Counted from the stretch's first letter, positions 8,744 through 19,993 are shown. The stretch is 64,000 nt of DNA from Burkholderia lata (GCF_000012945.1 NC_007510.1:1302001-1366000); one strand, 5' to 3'. Program-made: numbers and translations. The notes: a model not told the origin generated them from the sequence alone.

Positions 8744-9382
8744 TCAATCGAGCTTGAAAGAGAAGGGCACCTGCACGCGGACTTCCTCGCCCTGTGCGAC
8801 GCAGTGGAACTGCCGCACGGCGTTTTCCGCGGCCCGGTCGAGCACGGGCGCGGCCGACTGGGTCACGCTCAGGTCCTTGACGTTGCCGTCGGTGCCGACC
8901 ACGAATGTCACGACGACGTCGCCGGTCAGGTTGTCCTTGAGCGCTTCACGCGGATAGCGAATGGCGGCGCGCACCTGCGTCGAGTTGGGACACACCACGC
9001 CGACGCTCGTCGACACCGGCGCTGCAGCGGCGGGCGGTGCAGGCGGCGCGACGGGGGCCGACGGCGCGGGCGTGGTCGACTGCGTAGTGATCGCGTTCGC
9101 CGACGGAGGTGCCGCGACGCGCACTTCCGGAGGCGGCACGAATGGCGGCGGTGGCGCGACGTGCTTCGGCGGCGGCGGGGCGATCTGCTTCGGTGGCGGT
9201 GGTGGAGGGGGCGGCGGCTTGATCTCTTCGATGATGCGCGTCTCGATCGGCTGACGAATCACGTCCACGACTTTCGTCGCGAGACCGGTGAGCAATGCGT
9301 AGACGATCACCGCATGCAATCCGACCACGAAGGCGATGCCGCCAATGCGCCGGACAGGTGGCTTGGGTTGTGCGTAGTTCAT
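8744..9382 (-). CDS. tonB: TonB energy-transducing protein
   Basis: The 212-residue protein has one N-terminal membrane helix (about 15-35). A Pro-rich spacer from about 53 to 85 contains an unbroken run of nine prolines. A C-terminal TonB domain starts at about 130 (RYPREALKDNLTGDVVV) and ends FSFKLD. The Pro-rich part spans the periplasm and the end domain contacts the TonB box of outer-membrane receptors. It heads the operon tonB-exbB-exbD-exbD-MFS-epimerase-hydrolase and is preceded by the palindromic operator at 9456-9477. Placing tonB in the same operon as intracellular peptidases suggests a dedicated rather than housekeeping TonB. Confidence 0.93.
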   Translation of the reverse strand: MNYAQPKPPVRRIGGIAFVVGLHAVIVYALLTGLATKVVDVIRQPIETRIIEEIKPPPPPPPPPKQIAPPPPKHVAPPPPFVPPPEVRVAAPPSANAITTQSTTPAPSAPVAPPAPPAAAAPVSTSVGVVCPNSTQVRAAIRYPREALKDNLTGDVVVTFVVGTDGNVKDLSVTQSAAPVLDRAAENAVRQFHCVAQGEEVRVQVPFSFKLD

Positions 9383-9455
9383 GGCCCGCGTGTCTCCTGC
9401 CTCGATATGACCTGGGAGCCACGTTAAGACCCGGGCATTTCTGGTTCATATCGGC

Positions 9456-9477
9456 TTTGTATCGGCGCTGATACAAA
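9456..9477. promoter_or_regulatory. Palindromic operator, copy 2 (tonB/response regulator divergent region)
   Basis: The site is TTTGTATC, GGCGCT, GATACAAA, with the inverted repeat extended by one base pair on each side. Its arms and flanking ATTTCTGGTTCAT match the copy at 121-142. It ends 73 bases before the tonB start. The rest of the 374-base gap (9383-9756) holds no gene; a TATATT at 9692-9697 could be part of the regulator's promoter. Confidence 0.65.
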
Positions 9478-9756
9478 GTCTTTCCGGATGGGCAGGGTTG
9501 CGGCGGGAGTCGGGAAACCAGACGGGGCGGTGAAGGCGGACGATGCTCGGCGGCGTCTGTTCGGGAAAATACCGGGCGGGTTATCCATGACGTGAATGCT
9601 CGTCAGGCATCCCGATTTTTCCCGATGACCTTGTAGGGCAAGGTGCCGGGGCAATTATTTCAACGCTGCAACAATTCGTGCAAAAAGCCCTTATATTGGC
9701 GGGCAATAATGAGTGCGGGGGACATCTCACCGCCGCAACATCGGAGACAAGACGCC

Positions 9757-10467
9757 GTGAACAAAGCGATTCGTATTCTCGTCGTCGACGACGACTCGCA
9801 GATTCGCAGCCTGTTGTGCGACTGCCTTGCAGACTTCGGCATGACGACCGCGCAAGCCGGCACCGGTGCGGAAATGCATCTCGCGCTCGGGGAGGGCGGC
9901 TTCGATCTCGTGGTGCTCGACCTGATGCTGCCGGACGACGACGGCCTCAATCTCTGCCGCGAGATTCGTGCGACCTCCGAGATTCCGTTGATCATCCTGA
10001 CCGCGCGCGGCGAGATGACCGACCGGATCGTCGGACTGGAACTCGGCGCCGACGACTATATCGTCAAGCCGTTCGAACCGCGTGAACTGGTCGCGCGCAT
10101 CCAGACGATCCTGCGCCGCGTGCGCGCGCAAACGCAAGGCCGCACGAGGGCGCAGGAGGAAAGCCGCTTCGCCGGATGGCGGCTTCACCAGATCGGCCGC
10201 CACCTGATTGCGGCCGACAACACGGTCATTCCATTGTCGAACGCGGAATTTCGCCTGCTCAATGCGTTCCTCGCCGCGCCGGGGCGAGTACTGAGCCGCG
10301 AGTACCTGATGGATACCGCGCGCGGCAAGTCGATCGACACGTTCGACCGCAGCATCGACGTGCAGATCTCACGCTTGCGTCAGAAGCTGCGCGAGGACAT
10401 CAAGGAGCCGCGCCTGATTCGCACGATTCGCGGGGAAGGCTACATGCTGGATGTCGGGCATCGTTAG
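9757..10467 (+). CDS. OmpR-family response regulator
   Basis: The 236-residue protein has a receiver domain with the acidic pocket DDD (11-13), phosphorylation site Asp55 in LDLMLPDDDG, and VKPFEP with the conserved lysine. A winged-helix DNA-binding domain ends with the typical IDVQISRLRQKL recognition segment. GTG at 9757 has GGAGA at a suitable distance; an in-frame ATG at 9709 would add 16 residues that do not belong to the receiver fold. No kinase gene is adjacent. The kinase at 288-1280 is the probable partner because both genes sit divergent from TonB-system genes across the same palindrome. Confidence 0.9.
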   Translation: MNKAIRILVVDDDSQIRSLLCDCLADFGMTTAQAGTGAEMHLALGEGGFDLVVLDLMLPDDDGLNLCREIRATSEIPLIILTARGEMTDRIVGLELGADDYIVKPFEPRELVARIQTILRRVRAQTQGRTRAQEESRFAGWRLHQIGRHLIAADNTVIPLSNAEFRLLNAFLAAPGRVLSREYLMDTARGKSIDTFDRSIDVQISRLRQKLREDIKEPRLIRTIRGEGYMLDVGHR

Positions 10468-10556
10468 GTGTGCGTGCTGATCGTTGCAGCCGATCGTCGG
10501 CATGCGATGCAAGCAGCGCGGTGGGCTGTGTGCCGGCACCGCCATCATCGACCCGA

Positions 10557-11531
10557 TCAATCGCTCGCGGGTTTCCTGCCTTTGCGGCGCCGTGCCGGTT
10601 GCGAAGGCGCTCGATTGGCATCGGGCGACGGAATCCGAACCCTGTCGATCAGCGCCCGCAGCCCTCCGGAAACATGGCGATGACCGGGGTAATACAGGCA
10701 CAGCCCCGGCATGACCGGACACCAGTCGGCCAGCACGCGTTCGAGACGCCCATCGGCCAGCGCATCGTGAACGAGATGATCGGGCACGAACGCAATTCCG
10801 ATGCCGTCGATCGCGGCATCGACCATCAGCGGCTGGTCGGTCAGCGTGAGCGGGCCGCTGACGTTCACCGTTTCGACGACACCGCGGCGCTCGAACTCCC
10901 AGCGGTAGATCGCACCGCTATCGAAGCGAAAGCGGATGCAGGCGTGCCGCTCCAGATCCTGCGGTACGTCGGGGCGGCCATGCGCGGCGAAATAAGCGGG
11001 CGACGCGACGGCGGCGAACCGCACCGGATCGGACACGCGCACCGCGATCATGTCCTGCGGCACGGCTTCGGCCAGCCGGATCCCCGCGTCGAATCCACCG
11101 GCGACGATGTCGCCGAGCCTGCCGTCCGTCACGATGTCGAGGTGGACCTGCGGGTAGTCGCGCAGGAAGCGCGCGAGCACCGGCTTCAGCACGAGGCGGA
11201 TCGCCCCTTCGCTCGCGTTGATGCGCACGGTGCCGCTGGGCGTGTCGCGCATCCCGTCGACCGCGAGCATCGCCTCCGCAACCGACGAGATCGCCGGGCG
11301 GAGCTTGTCGACGAGCCGCTCGCCGGCGTCCGTCAACGACACGCTGCGCGTGGTGCGATTGAACAGGCGAACGCCCAGGCGCTGCTCGAGGCTCTTGATC
11401 GAATGACTGATTGCCGACGGCGTGACGTCGAGCTCGATCGATGCCGCGCGAAAGCTGAGGTGCGTGGCCGCGGCGAGGAACACGTTGAGCGAGAAGAGAT
11501 CGCCGGTTTTCAATTGATGAGCAGAGTTCAT
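10557..11531 (-). CDS. LysR-family transcriptional regulator
   Basis: The 324-residue regulator has an N-terminal winged helix-turn-helix (about 12-70, containing DVTPSAISHSIKSLEQRLGVRLFNR) and a C-terminal effector-binding domain from about 100. The C-terminus is a basic tail (RRRKGRKP). It is divergent from the zinc alcohol dehydrogenase gene across an 84-base gap, the usual arrangement of a LysR regulator and its target. ATG at 11531 gives the normal family start. Confidence 0.9.
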   Translation of the reverse strand: MNSAHQLKTGDLFSLNVFLAAATHLSFRAASIELDVTPSAISHSIKSLEQRLGVRLFNRTTRSVSLTDAGERLVDKLRPAISSVAEAMLAVDGMRDTPSGTVRINASEGAIRLVLKPVLARFLRDYPQVHLDIVTDGRLGDIVAGGFDAGIRLAEAVPQDMIAVRVSDPVRFAAVASPAYFAAHGRPDVPQDLERHACIRFRFDSGAIYRWEFERRGVVETVNVSGPLTLTDQPLMVDAAIDGIGIAFVPDHLVHDALADGRLERVLADWCPVMPGLCLYYPGHRHVSGGLRALIDRVRIPSPDANRAPSQPARRRKGRKPASD

Positions 11532-11615
11532 CTTCACGTAAAGATTGGCGAGATTGTCATGATAATGCGCCTTTTCTAGACTAGGCCCTGCGTACGGTTG
11601 AACAAGGAGCAGGCA

Positions 11616-12647
11616 ATGAAGATGAAGGCGATCGTGATGACCGGGGCCAATCGGCCCTGGGAAGTGCAGGAAGTGGCGGTACCGGTAGCCGGGCCGGGGC
11701 AGGTGCTGGTGAAGGTGCACGCGTCCGGGATGTGCTACACGGACGTCTGGGCCACGCAGGGGTTCGGTGGCGACATTTACCCGCAGACACCCGGCCACGA
11801 GGTGGTCGGCGAAATCGTCGAAGTGGGCGCGGGCGTGCATGCGCGCCGGGTGGGCGACCGGATCGGCACGACGTGGGTGCAGTCCGCGTGCGGGCGCTGC
11901 CCGTACTGTCGCGAGCATCGTCCGCTGTCCGGCCAGACGGCCGTGAATTGCGATGCGCCGCGGACCACCGGGTTCGCGTCGCAAGGCGGGCACGCGGAGT
12001 ACATTGCCGTCGCGGCCGAGGGCACGGTGCTGCTGCCCGATGCACTGGCCTATGTCGATGCCGCGCCGATGATGTGCGCGGGCTACACGACGTGGAGCGG
12101 CTTGCGCGACGCGGCGCCGCAACCGCACGAGAAGGTCGCCGTGCTCGGCATCGGCGGACTGGGGCACGTGGCGCTGCAACTGTCCCGCGCGTGCGGCTTC
12201 GAAACCATCGCGATCACGCATTCGGCCGACAAGCGCGACCTCGCCATCGGGCTGGGCGCGGACCGGGTCGTCGAAAACGGCGCGGCGCTGCGCGACCTGG
12301 GCGGCGCGGATGTCCTGCTGGTCACGACCAACGAGTTCAGTACTGCAGAGGAGGCCATGACGGGCGTGCGGGTCGACGGCCGGGTGATCCTCTGCGGGCT
12401 CGACTTCAGCAAGCCGTTCTCGATCGCGTCGCAGCGCAAGCCGTTCCACATGATGCGCCAGCAGGTCATCGGCTCCACGCATGGCGGCTTGCGCTACCTG
12501 AGCGAAGTGCTGGACCTCGCCGCCAAAGGCAAGGTCAAACCGATCGTCGAGACGTTCTCGCTGGACCAGGCGACTGAAGCCTATGACCGCCTCGCGTCCG
12601 GGAAGATGCGCTTTCGCGGCGTATTCACGCCCGCGCAGAGCCACTGA
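11616..12647 (+). CDS. Zinc-dependent alcohol dehydrogenase (medium-chain family)
   Basis: The 343-residue protein oxidises or reduces an alcohol/aldehyde with NAD(P). Catalytic-zinc ligands are the Cys in SGMCYTDV and the His in PGHEVVGE. A second, structural zinc site is suggested by CGRCPYC plus a later Cys in AVNCD. The Rossmann motif is VLGIGGLGHVAL. The start at 11616 has AAGGAG at the right distance; the TTG at 11598 precedes that site and is unlikely. The divergent LysR gene at 10557-11531 probably controls it. The substrate is unknown. Confidence 0.88.
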   Translation: MKMKAIVMTGANRPWEVQEVAVPVAGPGQVLVKVHASGMCYTDVWATQGFGGDIYPQTPGHEVVGEIVEVGAGVHARRVGDRIGTTWVQSACGRCPYCREHRPLSGQTAVNCDAPRTTGFASQGGHAEYIAVAAEGTVLLPDALAYVDAAPMMCAGYTTWSGLRDAAPQPHEKVAVLGIGGLGHVALQLSRACGFETIAITHSADKRDLAIGLGADRVVENGAALRDLGGADVLLVTTNEFSTAEEAMTGVRVDGRVILCGLDFSKPFSIASQRKPFHMMRQQVIGSTHGGLRYLSEVLDLAAKGKVKPIVETFSLDQATEAYDRLASGKMRFRGVFTPAQSH

Positions 12648-14375
<1,728 letters not shown>

Positions 14376-14377
14376 TC

Positions 14378-15418
14378 ATGGCGCAACAAGAGACAGGCAC
14401 TGCAACGCAGCCGATGACGATGATCCAGGCGCTGCGCTCGGCGATGGACGTGATGCTCGGGCGCGACAGCGACGTGGTCGTGTTCGGGCAGGACGTCGGT
14501 TATTTCGGCGGGGTATTCCGCTGTACCGAAGGACTGCAGAACAAATACGGCAAGTCGCGCGTGTTCGATGCGCCGATCTCGGAAAGCGGGATCGTCGGCG
14601 CGGCGGTGGGGATGGGCGCATACGGGCTGCGCCCGGTGTGCGAGATCCAGTTCGCCGACTATTTCTATCCGGCATCCGACCAGATCGTGTCGGAAGGCGC
14701 GCGGCTGCGCTATCGCTCGGCCGGCCAGTTCATCGCGCCGATGACGATCCGCATGCCCTGCGGCGGCGGCATCTACGGCGGCCAGACGCACAGCCAGAGC
14801 CCGGAGGCGATGTTCACGCAGGTGTGCGGGCTGCGCACGGTGATGCCGTCGAATCCGTACGACGCGAAGGGGTTGCTGATTGCATCGATCGAGAACGACG
14901 ATCCGGTGATCTTCCTCGAACCGAAACGGCTGTACAACGGGCCGTTCGACGGCCATCACGACCGGCCGGTCACGTCGTGGCTCAAGCATCCGGCCAGCGC
15001 GGTGCCCGAGGGCTACTACACGGTGCCGCTCGATACGGCCGCCGTGGTGCGGCCCGGCAACGACGTGACGGTGCTGACCTACGGCACGACGGTACACGTG
15101 TCGCTCGCCGCGGCCGAGGAGACGGGCATCGATGCGGAGGTGATCGACCTGCGCACGCTGTGGCCGCTCGACCTCGACACGATCGTCGCGTCGGTGCGCA
15201 AGACCGGCCGCTGCGTCGTGGTGCACGAGGCGACGCGCACCTGCGGTTATGGTGCGGAACTGGTAGCGCTGGTCCAGGAACATTGCTTCTACCACCTCGA
15301 GGCGCCGGTCGAGCGCACGACGGGCTGGGATACGCCGTATCCGCATGCGCAGGAGTGGGCGTACTTTCCGGGCCCGGCCCGGGTCGGTGAAGCGTTGCGA
15401 CGCGTGATGGAGGCGTGA
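14378..15418 (+). CDS. bkdA2: Branched-chain 2-oxoacid dehydrogenase E1 beta subunit
   Basis: The 346-residue transketolase-type subunit has a pyrimidine-binding domain (segment VVVFGQDVGYFGGVFR, then APISESGIVGAAVG) and a C-terminal transketolase domain from about 220. ATG at 14378 lies two bases after the bkdA1 stop. It completes the E1 active site with the alpha subunit. Confidence 0.95.
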   Translation: MAQQETGTATQPMTMIQALRSAMDVMLGRDSDVVVFGQDVGYFGGVFRCTEGLQNKYGKSRVFDAPISESGIVGAAVGMGAYGLRPVCEIQFADYFYPASDQIVSEGARLRYRSAGQFIAPMTIRMPCGGGIYGGQTHSQSPEAMFTQVCGLRTVMPSNPYDAKGLLIASIENDDPVIFLEPKRLYNGPFDGHHDRPVTSWLKHPASAVPEGYYTVPLDTAAVVRPGNDVTVLTYGTTVHVSLAAAEETGIDAEVIDLRTLWPLDLDTIVASVRKTGRCVVVHEATRTCGYGAELVALVQEHCFYHLEAPVERTTGWDTPYPHAQEWAYFPGPARVGEALRRVMEA

Positions 15419-15419
15419 G

Positions 15420-16757
15420 ATGGGGATTCATGTCATCAAGATGCCGGATATCGGCGAAGGGATTGCCGAGGTCGAGCTGGTGGCCTGGCACGTGGAAGTC
15501 GGGCAGACGATCAAGGAAGACCAGCCGCTCGCCGATGTGATGACCGACAAGGCGGCGGTCGAGATTCCGTCGCCGGTGACGGGCAAGGTGATCGAACTCG
15601 GCGGCCGGATCGGCGAGATGATGGCGGTCGGCAGCGAGCTGATTCGCCTTGAGGTCGAAGGCGACGGCAACCTGAAGGCCGGCGCACCGGTGCGGGAATC
15701 AAAGGTAGCAACCGCACCGGTCGCGGCAGCGCCGTCGAAGGCGGTGGCCGACGCGGCGGCGGAATCGTCCGCCAAGCCGGCGCCGAAGCACGCACCGGCG
15801 GAGCCGCGTCGCGCGAAGCATGCCGAGCACGCGGAGCGCGTCGAGCCGCCGCGCGCGGCGCTCGCGCCGGGTGAACGGCCGCTCGCGTCGCCGGCCGTGC
15901 GCCAGCGCGCGTGGGACATGGGCGTCGAGCTGCGCTACGTGCGCGGCACCGGTGAAGCAGGGCGGATCCTGCACGCGGATCTCGATGCGTATGCAGGATC
16001 CGGCAGCGGGGCGGCGCGCGGATCGCGTGGCGCGCATGCGCACGGCTACGGCGAACGCAACGATGAAACCGAAGTGCCGGTGATCGGCTTGCGGCGAGCG
16101 ATCGCACGCAAGATGCAGGAAGCGAAGCGCCGCATTCCGCACTTCAGCTACGTCGAGGAGATCGACGTCACCGAGCTCGAATCGCTGCGTACGGATCTGA
16201 ACCGCCGCTACGGCGACACGCGCGGCAAGCTCACGCCGCTGCCGTTGCTGATCCGCGCGATGGTGATCGCGTTGCGCGACTTTCCGCAGATCAACGCGCG
16301 TTTCGACGACGAAGCGGGTGTCGTCACGCGCTACGGCGCGGTGCACATGGGCGTCGCGACGCAGACGGACGGCGGCCTCACGGTGCCCGTGCTGCGTCAT
16401 GCCGAAGCGCGCGACGTGTGGTCGATTTCCGCCGAAATCGCGCGGCTCGCCGACGCAGTGCGCGCGAACCGTGCGCAGCGCGACGAGCTGAGCGGCTCGA
16501 CGATCACGATCTCGAGCCTCGGCGCGCTCGGCGGCATCGTGTCGACACCGGTCATCAATCATCCTGAAGTCGGCATCGTCGGCGTGAACCGCATCGTCGA
16601 GCGGCCGATGATCCGCGACGGCGCGGTCGTCGCACGCAAGATGATGAACCTGTCGTCGTCGTTCGACCATCGCGTCGTCGATGGCGCGGACGCAGCCGAA
16701 TTCATCCAGGCCGTGCGCGCGGTGCTCGAGCGCCCGGCACTGCTGTTCGTGGAGTGA
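15420..16757 (+). CDS. bkdB: Branched-chain acyltransferase E2 (lipoyl protein)
   Basis: The 445-residue protein has, in order, one lipoyl domain (1-80, lipoylation Lys44 in VMTDKAAVE), an Ala/Pro-rich linker (about 90-150), a peripheral-subunit-binding domain (about 155-190) and the catalytic domain, which ends with the motif DHRVVDG. It moves the branched acyl group to CoA and forms the core of the complex. It begins one base after bkdA2. Confidence 0.95.
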   Translation: MGIHVIKMPDIGEGIAEVELVAWHVEVGQTIKEDQPLADVMTDKAAVEIPSPVTGKVIELGGRIGEMMAVGSELIRLEVEGDGNLKAGAPVRESKVATAPVAAAPSKAVADAAAESSAKPAPKHAPAEPRRAKHAEHAERVEPPRAALAPGERPLASPAVRQRAWDMGVELRYVRGTGEAGRILHADLDAYAGSGSGAARGSRGAHAHGYGERNDETEVPVIGLRRAIARKMQEAKRRIPHFSYVEEIDVTELESLRTDLNRRYGDTRGKLTPLPLLIRAMVIALRDFPQINARFDDEAGVVTRYGAVHMGVATQTDGGLTVPVLRHAEARDVWSISAEIARLADAVRANRAQRDELSGSTITISSLGALGGIVSTPVINHPEVGIVGVNRIVERPMIRDGAVVARKMMNLSSSFDHRVVDGADAAEFIQAVRAVLERPALLFVE

Positions 16758-16762
16758 GCGCG

Positions 16763-18154
16763 ATGAAGAATGAACATACCACGCTGCTCGTGATTGGCGG
16801 CGGCCCGGGCGGCTACGTCGCCGCGATTCGCGCCGGCCAGCTCGGCATTCCGACCGTGCTCGTCGAGCGCGACCGGCTCGGCGGCACGTGCCTGAACATC
16901 GGCTGCATTCCGTCGAAGGCGCTGATCCACGTGGCCGACGCATTCGAACAGGCCCGCGGCCACGCGGGCGAGGGCGCGCTCGGAATCCGCGTGCGCACGC
17001 CCGAGATCGACATCGGGAAAAGCGTCGCCTGGAAGGACGGCATCGTCGACCGGCTGACGCGCGGGGTCGGCGCGCTGCTCAAGAAGAACGGCGTGCGCGT
17101 GCTGCACGGCGACGCGCAGGTGGTCGACGGCAAGACCGTCGACGTCGTCGCCGGCGGCCACACGACGCGAATCAGCTGCGAGCACCTGTTGCTCGCGACC
17201 GGCTCCGAACCGGTCGCGCTGCCGTCGATGCCGTTCGGCGGGCATGTCGTGTCGTCCACCGAGGCGCTGTCGCCCGAGACGTTGCCGAAGCGGCTGGTCG
17301 TCGTCGGGGCCGGGTATATCGGGCTCGAACTCGGGATCGTCTATCGCAAGCTCGGCGTCGACGTCAGCGTCGTCGAAGCGGCGGAGCGCGTGTTGCCCGC
17401 GTACGATGCCGAACTCGTGCGGCCGGTCGCCGATTCGCTCGCGCGGCTCGGCGTGCGGCTGTTGCTCGGCCACAAGGTGCTCGGGCCCGCGGAACACGGC
17501 GCGGTGCGCGTGCAGGCCGCGGATGGCGCGGAGCAGACGCTGCAGGCCGATCGCGTGCTGGTTGCGGTCGGCCGCCGGCCGCGGGTCGACGGCTTCGGGC
17601 TCGAGTCGCTGCCGCTCGATCGCAACGGTCGCGCGCTGTGGATCGACGACGAATGCCGGACGTCGATGCGCAACGTCTGGGCGATCGGCGACGTGGCCGG
17701 CGAGCCGATGCTCGCGCATCGCGCGATGGCGCAGGGCGAGATGGTGGCCGAGCTGATCGCCGGCAAGCGCCGCAAGTTCATGCCCGCGTCGATCCCGGCC
17801 GTGTGCTTCACCGACCCGGAGATCGTCACGGCCGGCTGGTCGCCGGATGACGCGCGTGCGGCCGATGTCGATTGCGTGAGCGCGTCGTTCCCGTTCGCGG
17901 CGAACGGGCGCGCGATGACGCTGCAGGCGACCGACGGCTTCGTGCGCGTCGTCGCGCGACGCGACAACCACCTGATCGTCGGCTGGCAGGCGGTCGGGCG
18001 CGGCGTGTCGGAGCTGGCCGCGGCGTTCTCGCAGTCGCTGGAGATGGGCGCGCGACTGGAGGACATCGGCGGCACGATCCATGCGCACCCGACGCTCGGC
18101 GAAGCACTGCAGGAAGCCGCGCTGCGTGCGCTCGGGCACGCGTTGCACGTCTGA
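16763..18154 (+). CDS. lpdV: Dihydrolipoyl dehydrogenase (E3)
   Basis: The 463-residue flavoprotein reoxidises the E2 lipoyl group. It has the FAD motif [10 protein letters not shown], the redox disulfide [13 protein letters not shown], an NAD motif [10 protein letters not shown] and the active-site HPTLGE near the end. ATG at 16763 has GGAG eight bases upstream; GTG at 16754 would overlap the bkdB stop and is less likely. The bkd-specific E3 is normally the last gene of the operon, as here. Confidence 0.93.
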   Translation: MKNEHTTLLVIGGGPGGYVAAIRAGQLGIPTVLVERDRLGGTCLNIGCIPSKALIHVADAFEQARGHAGEGALGIRVRTPEIDIGKSVAWKDGIVDRLTRGVGALLKKNGVRVLHGDAQVVDGKTVDVVAGGHTTRISCEHLLLATGSEPVALPSMPFGGHVVSSTEALSPETLPKRLVVVGAGYIGLELGIVYRKLGVDVSVVEAAERVLPAYDAELVRPVADSLARLGVRLLLGHKVLGPAEHGAVRVQAADGAEQTLQADRVLVAVGRRPRVDGFGLESLPLDRNGRALWIDDECRTSMRNVWAIGDVAGEPMLAHRAMAQGEMVAELIAGKRRKFMPASIPAVCFTDPEIVTAGWSPDDARAADVDCVSASFPFAANGRAMTLQATDGFVRVVARRDNHLIVGWQAVGRGVSELAAAFSQSLEMGARLEDIGGTIHAHPTLGEALQEAALRALGHALHV

Positions 18155-18178
18155 CGTGCAGCACGCGTGACACAACGG

Positions 18179-18213
18179 GCCGCACCGATAGGCGATGCGG
18201 GTATCGGTGCGGC
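18179..18213. terminator. Hairpin after lpdV
   Basis: GCCGCACCGATA and TATCGGTGCGGC form a perfect 12-base-pair stem with an 11-base loop, 24 bases after the lpdV stop. There is no T tract, so rho-independent action is uncertain, but the position suggests the end of the bkd transcript. Confidence 0.55.
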
Positions 18214-18714
18214 TCCGTGCATTTCCCGCCTGACAGGTGGCGGGAGATGCCGTTCAACCCTTGACCTCGGTCGGCGCGACGCCGTCCGACGCGTCTCTAG
18301 AAGTCGACACACGCTACAGCCGTCGACCGACTTTCATCCGATGATTGGCGACGCCCGGCGTCGCGCAAGCCGGTCACGCCGATGCGGCGACGTTCGGCAA
18401 TCGGATTGTTAGTGAATCGTGGATAGTTCATCTCCGCGGCACCCGTTTCTTCCATCGCGGCCGCTCGGCTACACTCGATCGACATCCCTATCTGCATAGC
18501 TATCCGAAGCGTTGCTTCGAAGCCGATTGCCGCTTCCTGGTCGTCGGAATGACGCGGTGCATTGTGGCGCTCGGCTGGGCATTGCCGAAACCGCGTGAGC
18601 ACGCGGCCGGACCTGCTGCAGCCGGGCATGCACACGGAGCGCACCGGGAAACGCAACAGCCCGGAACGGCACCGCCGTTTTCTTCTTCCTTCAAAGTCAT
18701 CGAGGATCTGCAAC
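18214..18714. other. Non-coding stretch
   Basis: No gene is supported here. The open frames that cross it run into the gene at 18715 or lie antisense, and they lack a ribosome binding site. It presumably holds the promoter of the small gene at 18715. Confidence 0.35.
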
Positions 18715-19032
18715 ATGAAGACCGACTCGCTTCATCATCCTGTCGTGCGGCGTGCGATCGACGCGTTGCAGCAAGGCGACGGTGCCGGCTGGGCCGCGCT
18801 GTTCGCACCCGGCGCGACGCTGTACGACGACGGCCGGCCACGCGACCTGCACGCGTTCAACCGCGATGCGATCGGTTCCGAGCGCTTCACGTCGATCGAT
18901 CGCGTCGAGAACGACGGCCTCGACATCTACGGCCAGTTTCATTCGGACCGCTGGGGCACGTTCCGCACGTACTTCAAGTTTCACATCGACGGCGAAGGCC
19001 GGATTGCGCGACTCGACATCGGACAGGCGTGA
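18715..19032 (+). CDS. NTF2/SnoaL-like small protein
   Basis: The 105-residue protein resembles the cone-shaped NTF2/SnoaL fold (Pfam SnoaL group): an N-terminal helix (VVRRAIDALQQGD), then WAALFAPGATLYDDG, and alternating strands to the end (FKFHIDGEGRIARLDIG). Such proteins are ligand-binding or small isomerase-like proteins, and no active residue can be assigned. ATG at 18715 is preceded by GAGGATCTG. The gene lies 22 bases before a small membrane-protein gene. Confidence 0.75.
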   Translation: MKTDSLHHPVVRRAIDALQQGDGAGWAALFAPGATLYDDGRPRDLHAFNRDAIGSERFTSIDRVENDGLDIYGQFHSDRWGTFRTYFKFHIDGEGRIARLDIGQA

Positions 19033-19054
19033 GCCGTTCGCGTGACAGGAGAAC

Positions 19055-19327
19055 ATGATGCATACGCTCTGGACGATCGTCGCCGGTGTTCTGTTGCTGG
19101 CCGTGTTCGTGTTGTTCGGGCAGTTGTGGGGCACGCAGGCGGCCTCGCTCGCGTTCGCCGCGAAGGCGTTCGTGCCGGTCTGGCTCGGCCTGTCGCTGGT
19201 CAATCTGTGGATCGGCGTGCAGCGGGCCGGCTACGGCGTACGTGAGGAACTGCCGATCCTCGTGATCGTATTCGGTGTGCCGGCCGCGATTGCCGTGGCT
19301 GCCGCGCTGCTGCTTCAGCGCGCCTGA
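19055..19327 (+). CDS. Small three-helix membrane protein, unknown
   Basis: The 90-residue protein has hydrophobic segments at about 4-22, 37-53 and 68-87 and no recognised motif. ATG at 19055 follows CAGGAGAACA. It is probably co-transcribed with the NTF2-like gene 22 bases upstream. I do not recognise a family or function. Confidence 0.7.
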   Translation: MMHTLWTIVAGVLLLAVFVLFGQLWGTQAASLAFAAKAFVPVWLGLSLVNLWIGVQRAGYGVREELPILVIVFGVPAAIAVAAALLLQRA

Positions 19328-19412
19328 ACCGAACGGCGACGACGCGCCGCGCACGATCGCGCGTCCGTCGTCGTCGACCGGTTTCTTTCCGCCCGTCACT
19401 GATCCATTTCCC

Positions 19413-19976
19413 ATGAAGCGCGATACGCCTTTGCTTGCTGCGCCGCCGGCCCGGGATGTCGTTGCGTTCTGGCGCGATGCGGGGCCTGCGCAATGGTTTG
19501 CCAAGCATCCCGATTTCGATTGCCGCTTTCGAGAGCGTTTTCTCGACACGCATCTGGCCGCTGCAAGGCGCGAATTCGACGACTGGCTGTCGACGCCGTA
19601 CGGAACGCTCGCGCTGCTGTTGCTTACCGACCAGTTTCCGCGCAATGCGTTTCGCGGCACCGCGCAGATGTACGCGACCGACGCGCTGGCGCGGCAGTTC
19701 GCGACGCATGCATACGAGCACGGCCAGATGGCGCATGTCGAGCGGCCGCTGCGCCTGTTCTTCTGCCTGCCGTTCGCGCATTCGGAAAACCTCGACGACC
19801 AGCGGATTTCGGTCGAACTGAACGGCAGGCTCGGCCAGCCGTGGCTGTCGCACGCGAGGCGACACCGGGACATCGTCGCGCGCTTCGGCCGCTTTCCGCA
19901 TCGCAACCCGCTGCTCGGCCGCGAGACGACGCGCGACGAGGCGCGCTTTCTCGCGGAAGGCGGGTTCGCCGGATGA
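19413..19976 (+). CDS. DUF924-family protein
   Basis: The 187-residue protein shows the features of the DUF924 family: VVAFWRDAGPAQWF near the start, LLLTDQFPRNAFRGT in the middle and PFAHSENLDDQ later, with a C-terminal HPH-type segment HRNPLLGR. The family is widespread, mostly alpha-helical and of unknown function. It ends convergent to the metallo-beta-lactamase-fold gene, with a palindrome between them. Confidence 0.85.
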   Translation: MKRDTPLLAAPPARDVVAFWRDAGPAQWFAKHPDFDCRFRERFLDTHLAAARREFDDWLSTPYGTLALLLLTDQFPRNAFRGTAQMYATDALARQFATHAYEHGQMAHVERPLRLFFCLPFAHSENLDDQRISVELNGRLGQPWLSHARRHRDIVARFGRFPHRNPLLGRETTRDEARFLAEGGFAG

Positions 19977-19993
19977 GCACACCGGTTCGCGCA

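Noticed and set aside
1..10467. Calling the island a true microcystin-degradation cluster
   Set aside because: mlrA, the enzyme that opens the microcystin ring, is absent, and M81 and SxxK hydrolases occur in many peptide pathways; only the resemblance is reported.
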